Shown here: positions 16,987-26,140 of the stretch, piece after piece
How the letters are laid out: each line of letters begins with the position of its first letter
How positions within the stretch are numbered: position 1 is the stretch's first letter
NCBI GenBank assembly: GCA_963742865.1
Contig: CAVUNW010000016.1
Coordinates: 310,001 to 374,000, forward strand
Direction of reading: 5' to 3'
DNA: 64,000 nt
Source of the DNA: Bog-532 sp963742865
GTDB taxonomy: Bacteria; Actinomycetota; Actinomycetes; Streptosporangiales; Streptosporangiaceae
Notes under the pieces: model-generated
The model's database searches: none
The model's input: the letters and a program-made list of their open reading frames with translations, nothing else
What the model was told of the DNA's origin: nothing
Position numbers and translations under genes: made by a program

Positions 16987-18636
16987 CTAGCGCGGGGCCG
17001 GGACCGCGGACGTTCCGCCGTCGCGGATGAGGCGCCCGGCCCGCGGGGCGCCATGGCCGTCGGCGGCCAGCTGGCCGTTGACCCAGACCTGGTGCAGCCC
17101 ATGGCTGCGGGCGATGAGCCGGTCCGCCCCGGCCGGCAGGTCCCAGACCCGCTCCATCGGCTCCACCCCGACCGCCGCCGGGTCGAAGGCGACCAGGTCG
17201 GCGAAATAGCCCGGTGCGACGCGGCCGCGGCCGGGCAGCCCGAACACCGCCGCGGGGTGCCCGGTGATCCGCCAGACGGCCTGCTCCAGGCTGAGGGTGC
17301 CGGTCTCGCGGACCCAGTGCTCCAGCAGGTGGGTGGAGAACACGGCATCGCAGAGCTGGCTGGCGTGCGCGCCGGCGTCGGACAGCCCCAGCAGGGTGCG
17401 GTCGTCCCGCAGCAGGCCGGCGAGTGAGGTGGCGTCGTCGTTGGCGACCACGACCCGGAACCGGGTGGCCAGGTCATCGTCGAGGGCGACGTCACAGAGC
17501 ACGTCCAGCGGATCGACGCCGCGCTGGGCGCCCAGCTCAGCGAGCGAGGGCCCATCGGCCAGCTCCGGGTGCGTCACCGTCTCCTGAACGAACACCTTGT
17601 CCCAGGTGTAGTGCCACTGGCGGGCCACATCCGCCCGGGCCCGCTCGCGCCAGGCCGGGTCCCGGTAGAACCGGGCGCGCTCCGCGGACGGCACGGACAG
17701 CACCTCGGCAAAGGCGTCGGCGCGGGCGAACGGCGCCGGCTCGGCTAGCGTGACCTGGAAGACGATCGGGCGGCACGCGACCTGCGGCCAGACGTCGCCG
17801 CCGCGGGCCGCGGCCTTGTCCAGCAGGCGGAACGCACCCGGCGAGGCGTTGAGCGCGGTCCAGGTGACCGGCCGCCCGGTCTTGATGGACAGCTCGGCGA
17901 GCTCCACCGGGCCGAAGTCGGGTCCGTGAGTGATCGCGAACGTGCCGCGGTCGCGCTCGGCCAGCGGCTCGGCCAGCCGCATCAGCTCATCCACGGTGGC
18001 CAGCCGGCTGGGCACCGGCTTGCCCCAGGCCCCGGCGTGCGCGGGCTGCCGGGAGGAGGCGAAGCCCACCGCACCGGCGTCCATGGCCTCGCCGACCAGC
18101 CGGCGCATCTCGGCGATCTCGGCCGGGGTCGCATCCCGTTCGGCGGCCTCGGCGCCCAGTACGTAGAGCCGCAGCGGGGTGTGGCCGAGCATGACGGCGA
18201 CGTTCAGCTTCGGGGCGGCCCGCTCCACGGCGTCGAGGTACTCCGGGAACGTCTCGAACGTCCAGGGAATGCCGGCGAAGAGCGCCTCCACCGACATGCC
18301 CTCGACGTTTTCCAGCGTTCTCGCGATCGTCTCGCGGCCGTCCGGGCGGGTCGGGGCGATCCCGAACCCGCAGTTGCCCATCACGACGGTGGTGACGCCG
18401 TGCCACGACGACGGGGTCAGATCCGGATCCCAGAGCACCTGCGCGTCGTAGTGGGTGTGGCAGTCGATGAATCCCGGCGCCAGCGCCAGGCCGTCAAGGT
18501 CGACCACGTCACCGGCGGCGGGTACGGTGCCCGGAGCCTCCACGGCGGTGATCCGGTCCGCGTCGATGACCACATCGGCCGGGCGGGGCGGCGTCCCGGT
18601 CCCGTCCACTAGCAGCGCACCGCGTAGCACGGTCAT
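16987..18636 (-). CDS. N-acyl-D-amino-acid deacylase-like amidohydrolase
   Basis: 549 residues. The N-terminal beta-sandwich is followed by APGFIDCHTHYDAQVLWDPD (about residues 54-73), the metal-binding motif of D-aminoacylases. VMGNCGFGIAP supplies the bridging Cys, and LLGLSDAGAHASQLCD the catalytic Asp. The C-terminal part (GRVAPGYFADLVAFDPAAVG) closes the sandwich. The family removes acyl groups from D-amino acids, but many actinobacterial members sit in catabolic clusters with unknown amides as substrates. It is upstream of the amidohydrolase and 61 bases downstream of the acyl-CoA dehydrogenase pair on the same strand. Confidence 0.85.
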   Translation of the reverse strand: MTVLRGALLVDGTGTPPRPADVVIDADRITAVEAPGTVPAAGDVVDLDGLALAPGFIDCHTHYDAQVLWDPDLTPSSWHGVTTVVMGNCGFGIAPTRPDGRETIARTLENVEGMSVEALFAGIPWTFETFPEYLDAVERAAPKLNVAVMLGHTPLRLYVLGAEAAERDATPAEIAEMRRLVGEAMDAGAVGFASSRQPAHAGAWGKPVPSRLATVDELMRLAEPLAERDRGTFAITHGPDFGPVELAELSIKTGRPVTWTALNASPGAFRLLDKAAARGGDVWPQVACRPIVFQVTLAEPAPFARADAFAEVLSVPSAERARFYRDPAWRERARADVARQWHYTWDKVFVQETVTHPELADGPSLAELGAQRGVDPLDVLCDVALDDDLATRFRVVVANDDATSLAGLLRDDRTLLGLSDAGAHASQLCDAVFSTHLLEHWVRETGTLSLEQAVWRITGHPAAVFGLPGRGRVAPGYFADLVAFDPAAVGVEPMERVWDLPAGADRLIARSHGLHQVWVNGQLAADGHGAPRAGRLIRDGGTSAVPAPR

Positions 18637-18697
18637 CGCTTATCTCCTCATCTGTGCGGGCATTCTGTGCGGGCATTCTGTTCGGGGCGGGCGGTGG

Positions 18698-19813
18698 TCA
18701 GATGCCCAGCCGGTCGAGGAAGCGCTCGTGGTAGACGGCCGGCCCGCCGAAAAGCAGCTCGGACGACTTGGCCCGGCGGAAGTAGAGGTGCGCGGGATGC
18801 TCCCAGGTGAATCCGATGCCGCCGTGCACCTGGATGTTCTCGGCCGCGGCGAACATGTAAGCCTGCGAGCAGCAGATGTGCGCCGCCGCGGCGGCGACCG
18901 GAAAGCCCGGGTCACCCTCGTCGGCCAGGCGGGCCGCCTCCCGGGCGGTCGCCTCGGCGAGTTCCACCCGGACCAGCATGTCGGCGCACTTGTGCTTGAC
19001 GGCCTGGAAGGAACCGATGGGCCGGCCGAACTGGAACCTGGTCCGGGCGTACCCGGCGCTCATCTCCAGGCATCGGCGGGCGCCGCCGGCCTGCTCGGCC
19101 GCCAGGGCCACGCAGGCCAGGTCGAGCACCCGGGCCATCAGCCGGCCCGCCTGGCCTTCGGCCCCGACGAGGGCCGCCGGGACCTGCTCGAGCGTCAGGG
19201 TGGCCATGGGCCGGGTAGGGTCGAGCGTGGTCATCGGCGCGGCCTGCAGCCCGGGTGCGCCGCTCTGCACCGCGAACAGGGCCGGCCCGGCGGTGCTGCG
19301 CGCCACGACCAGCACCAGGTCCGCGCTGGCCCCGTCGAGGACGAAAGTCTTCTTCCCGGTCAGGGCCCAGTCCCCGGCCGCGGTGCGCTGGGCCCGGGCC
19401 GCGACCATGGCCGGGTCCCAGGAGGCGCTCCCCTCCGCCGCGGCCAGCGCGGCGGTGGTCTGCCCGGCGGCGATGCCCGGCAGGTAACGCTGGCAGGCCG
19501 CCTCATCACCCGAAGCGAGCAGCGCCTGGGCGGCGAGCACCACCGTGGCGAAGAAGGGCGAGCACAGCAGCGCGGCCCCCATCTCCTCCAGCACGACCGC
19601 AAGCTCGGTCAGGCCGAACCCGTCGCCGCCGTAGTCACCCGGCAGCGCCAGGCCGGGCAGCCTGAGCTGGCGGGCCATCTGATCCCACACCGCGGGATCA
19701 GGCGACGGCCCGGTTTCCAGCGCGGCGCGGACCGCGCTTTCCGGGGACTTAGCCGCCAGGAAATCGCGGACCGCCGCCCGCAGCTCGTCCAGCTCTTCCT
19801 GGCCGTCGTTCAC
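18698..19813 (-). CDS. Acyl-CoA dehydrogenase, partner subunit
   Basis: 371 residues from the GTG at 19813, which lies six bases after GGAGG and overlaps the stop of the upstream dehydrogenase by four bases (GTGA). The ending IQVHGGIGFTWEHPAHLYFR, KSSELLFGG resembles FadE27/FadE28-type subunits, and the usual EGT/GGTxEI signature is missing. In mycobacterial steroid side-chain degradation such proteins form alpha2beta2 enzymes with a second FadE encoded next door, and only together bind FAD. Tight coupling with the next gene supports that here. A close paralogue is at 52935-54050. Confidence 0.85.
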   Translation of the reverse strand: MNDGQEELDELRAAVRDFLAAKSPESAVRAALETGPSPDPAVWDQMARQLRLPGLALPGDYGGDGFGLTELAVVLEEMGAALLCSPFFATVVLAAQALLASGDEAACQRYLPGIAAGQTTAALAAAEGSASWDPAMVAARAQRTAAGDWALTGKKTFVLDGASADLVLVVARSTAGPALFAVQSGAPGLQAAPMTTLDPTRPMATLTLEQVPAALVGAEGQAGRLMARVLDLACVALAAEQAGGARRCLEMSAGYARTRFQFGRPIGSFQAVKHKCADMLVRVELAEATAREAARLADEGDPGFPVAAAAAHICCSQAYMFAAAENIQVHGGIGFTWEHPAHLYFRRAKSSELLFGGPAVYHERFLDRLGI

Positions 19814-21111
19814 GACGTACCTCCGGCGGCGGTCCCGCCGGAGCGGCGCAGCTCGCGGAACGGTGAGGTGGTATCGATGCCGGGCTCTTTGGGCAGCCCG
19901 AGTACGCGCTCGGCCAGGATGTTCTTCATGATCTCCTCGGTGCCGCCGAGGATCCGCAACGCCGGCGTGGCCAGCAGCAACTCGGCCCAGGCGTAGGTGC
20001 CCCACTCCCCCGTGTCGGCGATCATCCGCGGCCCGAGCACGTGGGACACGAAATGCGCCGCCCGGGTCAGGTTCTGCGCGTACGTCAGCTTGGCCACCGA
20101 CATCTCCGGTCCCGGGGCCGCGCCGGCCTGCATCCGCCGGATGGCGCGCGCGTTCAGGTGCCCGGCCGCCATGAGGCCGGCCAGCAGCTCACTCAGGTCG
20201 CGGCGCAGCGCCCGGTCGTCCCAGGTCCAGGTGGCCCGCATCAGCGCGCTGAGCCGCTCCGGCGACAGGGCCGCCGCGACCGGCCCGCTGCTCTCACTGC
20301 CGACGGTGGCGCGCTCATTCATCAGCGTGGTCAGGGCGACCCGCCAGCCACCGTTGACCTGGCCCAGCCGGTGATCGTCCGGCACCCGGACACCGGTCAG
20401 GAACACCTCGTTAAAGTCGCTGCCGCCGGTCATCTGGCGCAGCGGCCGCACGTCCACCCCGGGCGCGCTCATGTCGACGAGGAAGGCGGTGATGCCCTTG
20501 TGTTTCGGCGCGTCCGGATCGGTCCGGCACAGGGCCATGCCAATCTGGCTGTGCTGCGCCACCGACGTCCAGACCTTCTGCCCGTCCAGGACCCAGCCCC
20601 CATCCGCCTTTCCATCCCCCGGCACGGGCACCGCGCGGGTCTGCAGGCCGGCCAGGTCCGAGCCGGCCTCCGGCTCGCTGAACAGCTGGCACGCGATCAC
20701 GTCGCCGCGGTACATGGCGGGCAGGTAGCGGTCCTTGATGGGCTGCTGGCCGTGGGCCAGGATCGTCGGCCCGATCATCCCCAGGCCGACCACGCTCAGC
20801 GTGCCGGTGTCCGGGACGTCGTACTCCGACTCAATGCTGTCGTAGACCAGCTCATGCACCGGGGTGAGCCCGCGTCCGCCGTACTCCGGCGGCCCGGACA
20901 GCCAGCCGAACCCGCATCCGTAGCGGGTGCGCTGCCAGTCCCGCGCCGCCAGCAGCTTCCGCTCCTCGACGTCCGGCGGATCGGCGCTGAAATAGGCCAG
21001 GCTGTCGTCGCCTTCCCCCCAGCGGAACTCAGCATCCGCCACCGCCCGGCCGGCGTGGGCGTCGAGGAATTCCCGCGCCTGCCGCGCGAACTCCGGCATA
21101 TCTTCAGGCAT
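19810..21111 (-). CDS. Acyl-CoA dehydrogenase (FadE26/29-like subunit)
   Basis: 433 residues from the ATG at 21111. Motifs in order: PPEYGGRGLTPVHELVYDSI, LFSEPEAGSDLAGLQTRA (flavin region), GGWVLDGQKVWTS, and the C-terminal LRILGGTEEIMKNILAERVL. It is the larger partner of the overlapping gene at 18698. Just before WVLDGQKVW a short Gly/Asp-rich loop (GDGKADGG) marks the same place where two other dehydrogenases in the window carry longer G-rich insertions. It oxidises an acyl-CoA, probably branched or ring-bearing by analogy to FadE pairs, and donates electrons to ETF. Confidence 0.9.
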   Translation of the reverse strand: MPEDMPEFARQAREFLDAHAGRAVADAEFRWGEGDDSLAYFSADPPDVEERKLLAARDWQRTRYGCGFGWLSGPPEYGGRGLTPVHELVYDSIESEYDVPDTGTLSVVGLGMIGPTILAHGQQPIKDRYLPAMYRGDVIACQLFSEPEAGSDLAGLQTRAVPVPGDGKADGGWVLDGQKVWTSVAQHSQIGMALCRTDPDAPKHKGITAFLVDMSAPGVDVRPLRQMTGGSDFNEVFLTGVRVPDDHRLGQVNGGWRVALTTLMNERATVGSESSGPVAAALSPERLSALMRATWTWDDRALRRDLSELLAGLMAAGHLNARAIRRMQAGAAPGPEMSVAKLTYAQNLTRAAHFVSHVLGPRMIADTGEWGTYAWAELLLATPALRILGGTEEIMKNILAERVLGLPKEPGIDTTSPFRELRRSGGTAAGGTS

Positions 21112-21125
21112 CGGATCCGCTTTCC

Positions 21126-22274
21126 TCAGGTGGACAGGATGGTCACGGCGGACACGCCGGGGGCGCCGTACAGGTGGGCGTAGCCGACCGCCGGCGAGCC
21201 GGGCACCTGCCGTGCTCCCGCCGTGCCGCGTAGCTGAAGCACCAGTTCATGGATCTGGCGCAGCCCGGAGGCGCCAATCGGCTCGCCGTTGCCGATCAGG
21301 CCACCGTCGGTGTTGACCGGCAGCCGGCCGCCGATCCCGGTGTCGCCGTCGGCGATCATCCGCTCCTGCTCGCCGTCCTTACACAGGCCGTTCTCGGCCA
21401 TATGGATGATCTCCGAGCCCGCGTCGGTGTCCTGCAACTGCGCCACCGCCACGTCCTGCGGCCCGATCCCCGCGGCCTCGTAGGCCTCCCGGGAGGCGTC
21501 CACCGTCGGGCTGGGCGCCTGCTCACCGGCGGGCAGCGAGGGGCTCTGCAGCTCGAACGCGCCGGTCCGGCGGCTGCGCAGCGTGCAGGCGCGCACCCGG
21601 ACCGGGCGGCTGGTGTACCGGTTTGCCTGGTCGGCGCGGCACAGCACGACGGCGCCGGCGCCCTCGTCCGGCCCGCAGTACATGAACTGGCGGAGCGGAT
21701 AGTTCAGCATCGGGGAGGCGAGGATCTCCGCCACCGACAGGGGGGTGCGCCGCCAGGCGTTCTCGTTGCCGGACGCGTGGCGGAAGTTCTTGGCGGCCAC
21801 CTGGGCCAGGGTCTCCTCGGTGATGCCGTGGTCGTGCATGTAGCGGTTGATCTTCATGCCGAAGAAATGCGTGGTCAGGAACATGCCGGTCTGGCCGTAC
21901 CAGGAGGGCAGCCCGGCTACCGACGGATCGGCCGCGAACGCGCCCCGGGGGTGCTTGTCCATCCCGATCGCGATCGTCAGGTCGTGCTCGCCGGTCTCGA
22001 TGGCCCGCGCGGCCATGGACAGCGCGGTGCCCGCGGTCGCGCAGCCGTTGAACACGCCGCGCAGCGGGATCCCGGTCAGCCCCAGGCGGCCGATAATGGC
22101 GTCCGGGTTGGCGACCTCCAGGCTGCCCACGAATCCGGCCTGGACCTGCGGCCAGCTGATCCCGGCGTCACCGAGCGCGGCCCGGACCGCATCGGCCGCC
22201 ATGTCCATCGCGGACTTGCCGGGGAACCGGCCGAACGGGTGCAGCCCGACGCCGACGATAACCGCTTCCATCAT
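21126..22274 (-). CDS. SCP-x-type thiolase (acetyl-CoA acetyltransferase family)
   Basis: About 382 residues; two consecutive ATGs at 22274 and 22271, the second better spaced from GGAGG. GVFNGCATAGTALSMAARAI (about residues 78-97) carries the nucleophilic Cys. RLPVNTDGGLIGNGEPIGAS holds the His region of this subfamily. It overlaps the DUF35 gene upstream by four bases, the same arrangement as at 446-2156 but here with Cys retained, so thiolytic cleavage is more likely. It is followed 14 bases on by the acyl-CoA dehydrogenase pair. Together they could carry out a complete chain-shortening round. Confidence 0.85.
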   Translation of the reverse strand: MMEAVIVGVGLHPFGRFPGKSAMDMAADAVRAALGDAGISWPQVQAGFVGSLEVANPDAIIGRLGLTGIPLRGVFNGCATAGTALSMAARAIETGEHDLTIAIGMDKHPRGAFAADPSVAGLPSWYGQTGMFLTTHFFGMKINRYMHDHGITEETLAQVAAKNFRHASGNENAWRRTPLSVAEILASPMLNYPLRQFMYCGPDEGAGAVVLCRADQANRYTSRPVRVRACTLRSRRTGAFELQSPSLPAGEQAPSPTVDASREAYEAAGIGPQDVAVAQLQDTDAGSEIIHMAENGLCKDGEQERMIADGDTGIGGRLPVNTDGGLIGNGEPIGASGLRQIHELVLQLRGTAGARQVPGSPAVGYAHLYGAPGVSAVTILST

Positions 22275-22750
22275 GCCTCCCTCACGGTGCCCGCCGCGGG
22301 AGCGGCGTGGCTCTCGCCGTCCGCCGGGGCGAACGCGAACGTCATAATCTCGGTGCCGTCCGCGCCGGCACTGTAGGGCACGATCACCAGCCGCATCTGC
22401 TGGCCGATGGCCAGCCGCGCCGGCTCGGGCTCGGTCAGCCGGGCCTCGACCATGACCTCGCCGGGCAGCTCGACGTAGCCCAGCGCGTACGGCTGAAAGG
22501 TCCCGGCCGTGTCGGCACCGTCGTAGGGCGGGCTCGGCGGCCGGAAATTCTGCGTGGTGAACGTCCATAGGGTGCCCCGGCCGGACAGGAGCCGCTCGGT
22601 GAACTCGGCCCCGCCGCATCGCTGGCAGGCCGCCCCGGCCGGGAACGCGATCAGCCCGCAGCCCGCGCACTGCGACCCGATCAGCCGCGGGTCATCGGAA
22701 GGCCAGGTGAAAAGTCCTTCGGCTACTGGAATCTGCCGGGTTCCGGTCAT
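22271..22750 (-). CDS. DUF35 OB-fold / zinc-ribbon partner of thiolase
   Basis: 159 residues. Zinc ribbon CAGCGLIAFPAGAACQRCGG (about residues 28-47) and an OB-fold (GRGTLWTFTTQNFRPP, then ALGYVELPGEVMVEARL). This is the complete DUF35 architecture. It is cotranslated with the downstream thiolase, which it presumably helps to bind acyl-CoA. First gene of the long minus-strand operon that runs down to 15753; it starts 196 bases from the divergent amidohydrolase, with an AT-rich island between. Confidence 0.85.
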   Translation of the reverse strand: MTGTRQIPVAEGLFTWPSDDPRLIGSQCAGCGLIAFPAGAACQRCGGAEFTERLLSGRGTLWTFTTQNFRPPSPPYDGADTAGTFQPYALGYVELPGEVMVEARLTEPEPARLAIGQQMRLVIVPYSAGADGTEIMTFAFAPADGESHAAPAAGTVREA

Positions 22751-22877
22751 TGCCGCACCTTCCTGTCCTCTGGCCTGTCCACTGGCCTGCCTGCCGGCCG
22801 CCGTCAGCTTTTGCGCCCGGGACGCTGCTGGCTCCTGGTGAAAGAGCCGCCGCGCTTCTTCACTTCCGAAGCCTACC

Positions 22878-22915
22878 CCTAATACAGGTAACTATGTAAA
22901 CTCTTTATACCGATG
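22878..22915. promoter_or_regulatory. AT-rich promoter/operator island with GGTA-N17-TACC
   Basis: Between divergent operons. CAGGTAACTATGTAAACTC begins at 22885, and the stretch closes with TTTATACCG, giving GGTA-N17-TACC (22887-22911). A very similar arrangement (GGTA-N18-TACC) lies at 56590-56615 above a FadR gene. It could be a FadR/GntR operator overlapping a promoter. Confidence 0.5.
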
Positions 22916-22945
22916 CTCATGGGTACGGTGAAGCAGGAGGACATG

Positions 22946-24025
22946 ATGACGAAAATCTGGGCCAACTCCGGGGACTCGCACGTCCTGGAACCCGATGACC
23001 TGTGGCTGCAATCACTTCCGCCCCGGCTGGCGGAGCGGGCTCCGCGCAGCGAGCGCGGAGACAAGTACGAGATCCTCTACATCGACGGCGAGCGGATGGA
23101 CCGTCAGCTGAACGACTTCATGGACGCGATGCGGCCGCCGGGCGCGCGGGACCTCAGCATCCGGCTGAAGGACCTCGATCAGGAAGGCGTCTGGGGCCAG
23201 CTCGCGTTCCCGTCGATGGGATTCTGGACCGTCAAGATCCAGGACCCGGAACTGGCCCGGGAAACGGTGCGGGCCTGGAACGACTGGGCGCACAGCGAGA
23301 TCCTGAGCAAGAACAAGCGCGTCATCCCCACCGCGTGCGTGTCCACGGCGGACATGGACGACGCGGTCGCCGAGCTGGAGCGCGCCGCCGGGCTCGGCTT
23401 CCAGGCCGTGTTCCTGCCCAGCCAGACCCGCCCCGGCGAGGAATACGCGCTCGATCGGTGGGAGCCGGTATGGGCCGCGGCCGAGCGGGCCGGCGTGGTG
23501 CTCGGGTTCCACATCGGCACCGGAGGGAACACCGTGGTGTTCCGCGGGCCCGGCGGCGCGATCGTCAACTACATGGAGACGACCTATCCCGGCATGCGGG
23601 TCGTATCGCACCTGGTCGCGGGCGGGGCCCTGGACCGTCACCCCGGGCTGCGCATCCTGATTGCCGAGGGCGGTGCCGCGTGGGTGCCTGCCATCGGGGA
23701 CCGGATGGACGAGGCGTACCGGCAGCACGGCATGTTCGTGCGGCCCAAGCTCAGCAGGCTGCCCAGCGAGATCATCCGCCAGCAGGTCTACGCGTCGTTC
23801 CAGCACGACAAGAGCGCGGTCCAGGTGATACCGGGGACCGGTTACCGCAACGTGCTGTGGGGCGATGACTACCCGCACCTCGAAGGGACCTACGGGCACA
23901 CCCAGGAGACCCTGCGCGGCCTGTTCGACGGAGTCAGTGACGAGGTCCGCGACCGGGTCACCGGCGGCACCTTCAACGAGCTGTTCCAGGTTCCCGCGCA
24001 GACTCCGCAGCAGGCGTCGGTATAG
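22946..24025 (+). CDS. Amidohydrolase-2 family metal-dependent hydrolase
   Basis: 359 residues from the second of two adjacent ATGs (22943, 22946); GGAGG ends five bases before the second. NSGDSHVLEPDDLW (residues 6-19) is the metal motif, followed by VLGFHIGTGGN, LIAEGGAAWVPAIGDRM and VLWGDDYPHLEGTYGH, which together give the His and Asp ligands of PF04909. It is similar in plan to the proteins at 15753 and 44680 but clearly diverged from them. Chemistry could be amide or lactone hydrolysis or decarboxylation. It stands alone on the plus strand, divergent from the DUF35/thiolase operon. Confidence 0.85.
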   Translation: MTKIWANSGDSHVLEPDDLWLQSLPPRLAERAPRSERGDKYEILYIDGERMDRQLNDFMDAMRPPGARDLSIRLKDLDQEGVWGQLAFPSMGFWTVKIQDPELARETVRAWNDWAHSEILSKNKRVIPTACVSTADMDDAVAELERAAGLGFQAVFLPSQTRPGEEYALDRWEPVWAAAERAGVVLGFHIGTGGNTVVFRGPGGAIVNYMETTYPGMRVVSHLVAGGALDRHPGLRILIAEGGAAWVPAIGDRMDEAYRQHGMFVRPKLSRLPSEIIRQQVYASFQHDKSAVQVIPGTGYRNVLWGDDYPHLEGTYGHTQETLRGLFDGVSDEVRDRVTGGTFNELFQVPAQTPQQASV

Positions 24026-24063
24026 TCCGCGCCGGGCGACGAGATCGGAGGTCACGAGGCTGT

Positions 24064-24209
24064 GACGGCAACGTATGGGGCGACCCAGCGGACCCGGTGA
24101 ACGTGGTCGGCCCGGTCATCCGCCGGGAGCAGCTGGCCGCGAGCACGGCGAGGACGGCTTCCGGGAGTATCTGCAGGCCAAGACCATCGTCAGCCCGGCC
24201 GGCGCCTAG
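24064..24209 (+). pseudogene. Aldehyde dehydrogenase remnant with large internal deletion
   Basis: In one frame WGDPADPVNVVGPVIRREQL (24076-24135) matches the GDPxDPxTxxGPxI stretch about two thirds along aldehyde dehydrogenases. Right after, in another frame, GREHGEDGFREYLQAKTIVS ends at TAG 24207; this is the family's C-terminus (GREGGxxGLxEYxExKTI). Roughly 130 residues between them are absent and the first 300 are gone. So this is a scar of a deleted gene. The remaining DNA between 24026 and 24371 has no other recognisable gene; a 19-codon frame with a good ribosome site starts at 24240 but ends in nothing known. Confidence 0.6.
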
Positions 24210-24371
24210 CTTAAGAAGATCGATTCCGGAGGCTCGTCATGGCCGGGCGGACCAACTGGGGCCTCGATCAGCAGGCCGCGGAGAGCCTGCCCGGCTGACC
24301 GCTACCTCCCGGCCAGCGCCGCCGAAGGAGCGGTGCTGACCGGAAGGCCACGTTAGAGGTGAAGGTCCGGT

Positions 24372-25286
24372 TCAGCCGGCCGGCTTGCGGTTGCCCAGCT
24401 GGTCCGCATTCGGGGCGGCCTGGGCCAGCAGGCCGGGTACGGCCGCGGACAGACCGGCCGGGTCCCAGCGAGTGTCCCGGGACGCGCTCGGGCCGTTCAC
24501 CCAGCCCTCGAGCACGGTGATCGCGTTCCCCCAGACCCCGAACACCCGCCCGGTCACCGCGCGGGACTCCGCCGAGCCGAGCCACACCACCAGTGGCGAA
24601 ATGGCCTCCGGGCTCAGGTCCGCGGTGGCCGCCGCGGTGCGCATCATCTCGATGTCCTCGGTCATCCGGGTCAGCGCGGTCGGCGCGATGGCGTTGACCG
24701 TGACACCGTAGCGGTCCAGTTCCCGGGCGGCGATGATGGTCAGGCTGGCGATCCCGGCCTTGGCCGCCCCGTAGTTGGCCTGCCCAGGATTGCCGAACAG
24801 GCCCGACGGGGAGGTCGTATTGATCACCCGCGCGTTGTTGGCGTGGCCCTCCTTGGCCCGCTGCCGCCAGTACGCCGCGGCGTGGTGCAGCACCGCGAAC
24901 GTGCCCTTGAGGTGCACGCCGATGACCGCGTCCCAGTCCTGCTCGGTCATCGTGACGATCATCCGGTCGCGCAGAATGCCCGCGTTGTTCACCACCACGT
25001 CCAGCCCGCCAAACACCTCGATGGCCTGGCTGACCAGCCGCTCTGCGCCGGCCCAGGAGGAGATGTCCGAGGTGTTCGCGACCGCCTCCCCGCCCATGGC
25101 GGTGATCTCATCGGCGACCGCCTGCGCCGGGCCGGCCGACGACCCCCCGCCGTCCCGGGCGCCGCCGAGGTCGTTGACCACGACTTTGGCCCCCTGGGCG
25201 GCGAACGCCAGGGCGTGCGCCCGGCCGATGCCGTTCCCGGCGCCCGTGATAACCACGACGCGCCCCGTGCATGATCCTGCGGCCAT
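24372..25286 (-). CDS. SDR of the multifunctional-enzyme-2 / 3-hydroxyacyl-CoA dehydrogenase type
   Basis: 304 residues. VVVITGAGNGIGRAHALAFA (NAD(P) motif), VVVNDLGGARDGGG (the VVNDxGG stretch typical of MFE-2-type dehydrogenases), VVNNAGILRDRM, and the catalytic site with TTSPSG and NYGAAKAG (YxxxK). Longer than average SDRs because of a C-terminal extension after the fold. By family it would oxidise a 3-hydroxyacyl-CoA. A paralogue with the same layout is at 51992. It is 61 bases downstream of a second SDR on the same strand. Confidence 0.85.
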   Translation of the reverse strand: MAAGSCTGRVVVITGAGNGIGRAHALAFAAQGAKVVVNDLGGARDGGGSSAGPAQAVADEITAMGGEAVANTSDISSWAGAERLVSQAIEVFGGLDVVVNNAGILRDRMIVTMTEQDWDAVIGVHLKGTFAVLHHAAAYWRQRAKEGHANNARVINTTSPSGLFGNPGQANYGAAKAGIASLTIIAARELDRYGVTVNAIAPTALTRMTEDIEMMRTAAATADLSPEAISPLVVWLGSAESRAVTGRVFGVWGNAITVLEGWVNGPSASRDTRWDPAGLSAAVPGLLAQAAPNADQLGNRKPAG

Positions 25287-25347
25287 GTGCTCTCCTCCGC
25301 GGCGTAGTGCCGCACCTTAGGTCCGTTCGGCTAAATTGATCTTGGTC

Positions 25348-26136
25348 TCACATCTCGCGGAAATCCGCCACATAGGGCTGGTGGGCGAGCATGCCGCCAT
25401 CCACGCAGATGTTCTGCCCGGTGACGAAGGCGGACTCGTCCGAGGCGAGGAAGACCACCAGCGCGGCGATGTCCTCGGGCTGCCCGAGCCGGGGGGTAAG
25501 CACGTGCCGCAGCATGGTGGCGTGCACCGCCTCGCGGCCGGGCTTCTCCCTGATCTCGATGAAGCCGGGGGAGATCGCGTTGCACCGGACCCCCTCCTTG
25601 CCGAACTCCGTCGCCACGTAGCGGGTCAGGCTGATCAGCGCGGCCTTGGACGCGCCGTAGGCCGGGGGGCGCAGGTCGCCGCTGAGGCCGGCGCCGGAGG
25701 CGGTGTTGATCACCGAGCCGCCGCCCCGGGCGATCAGGTGCGGCACGGCGGCCTGGACGGCCACCATGGTGCCGCGCAGGTTGATCCGCATGGTCTCGTC
25801 CCAGACGTCCGGATCCGCCGCCCTGACCGGCAGGTCCTTCGTGGCGGCCAGCTGGGTCGCGGCGGCGTTGTTGTGCAGGATGTCCAGGCCGCCGAACGCG
25901 GTCACCGCCGCCTTGACCATGGCCCGCACCGAGTCGCGATCGCCCAGGTCAACCTGAACGGCGGTGGCGTCGCCGCCCGCGGCGGCTATCTCGTCCGCGA
26001 CCTGCTTCGCGCCGGCCACGTTCAGGTCGGCGACCACCGTCCGCGCACCCTCGGCCGCCACCCGCCGTGCGGTCGCCTGGCCGATGCCGGATGCCGCGCC
26101 GGTGATGATCGCGATCTTGCTATCGAGCCTGCCCAT
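25348..26136 (-). CDS. Short-chain dehydrogenase/reductase
   Basis: 262 residues. ITGAASGIGQATARRVA (residues 10-26), HNNAAATQ in place of NNAG, and TASGAGLSGDLRPPAYGASK with catalytic Ser, Tyr and Lys. The end VTGQNICVDGGMLAH is the classical SDR C-terminus. NAD preference is suggested by the Asp after the second strand (VVADLN). The gene lies between the LLM oxidoreductase (four bases upstream) and the MFE-2-type SDR and is probably cotranscribed. Substrate not determinable. Confidence 0.85.
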   Translation of the reverse strand: MGRLDSKIAIITGAASGIGQATARRVAAEGARTVVADLNVAGAKQVADEIAAAGGDATAVQVDLGDRDSVRAMVKAAVTAFGGLDILHNNAAATQLAATKDLPVRAADPDVWDETMRINLRGTMVAVQAAVPHLIARGGGSVINTASGAGLSGDLRPPAYGASKAALISLTRYVATEFGKEGVRCNAISPGFIEIREKPGREAVHATMLRHVLTPRLGQPEDIAALVVFLASDESAFVTGQNICVDGGMLAHQPYVADFREM

Positions 26137-26140
26137 GACC

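Noticed and set aside
24240..24299. 19-codon frame with a good GGAGG site after the ALDH remnant
   Set aside because: Too short and without similarity; it may be the start of a deleted gene but cannot be supported.
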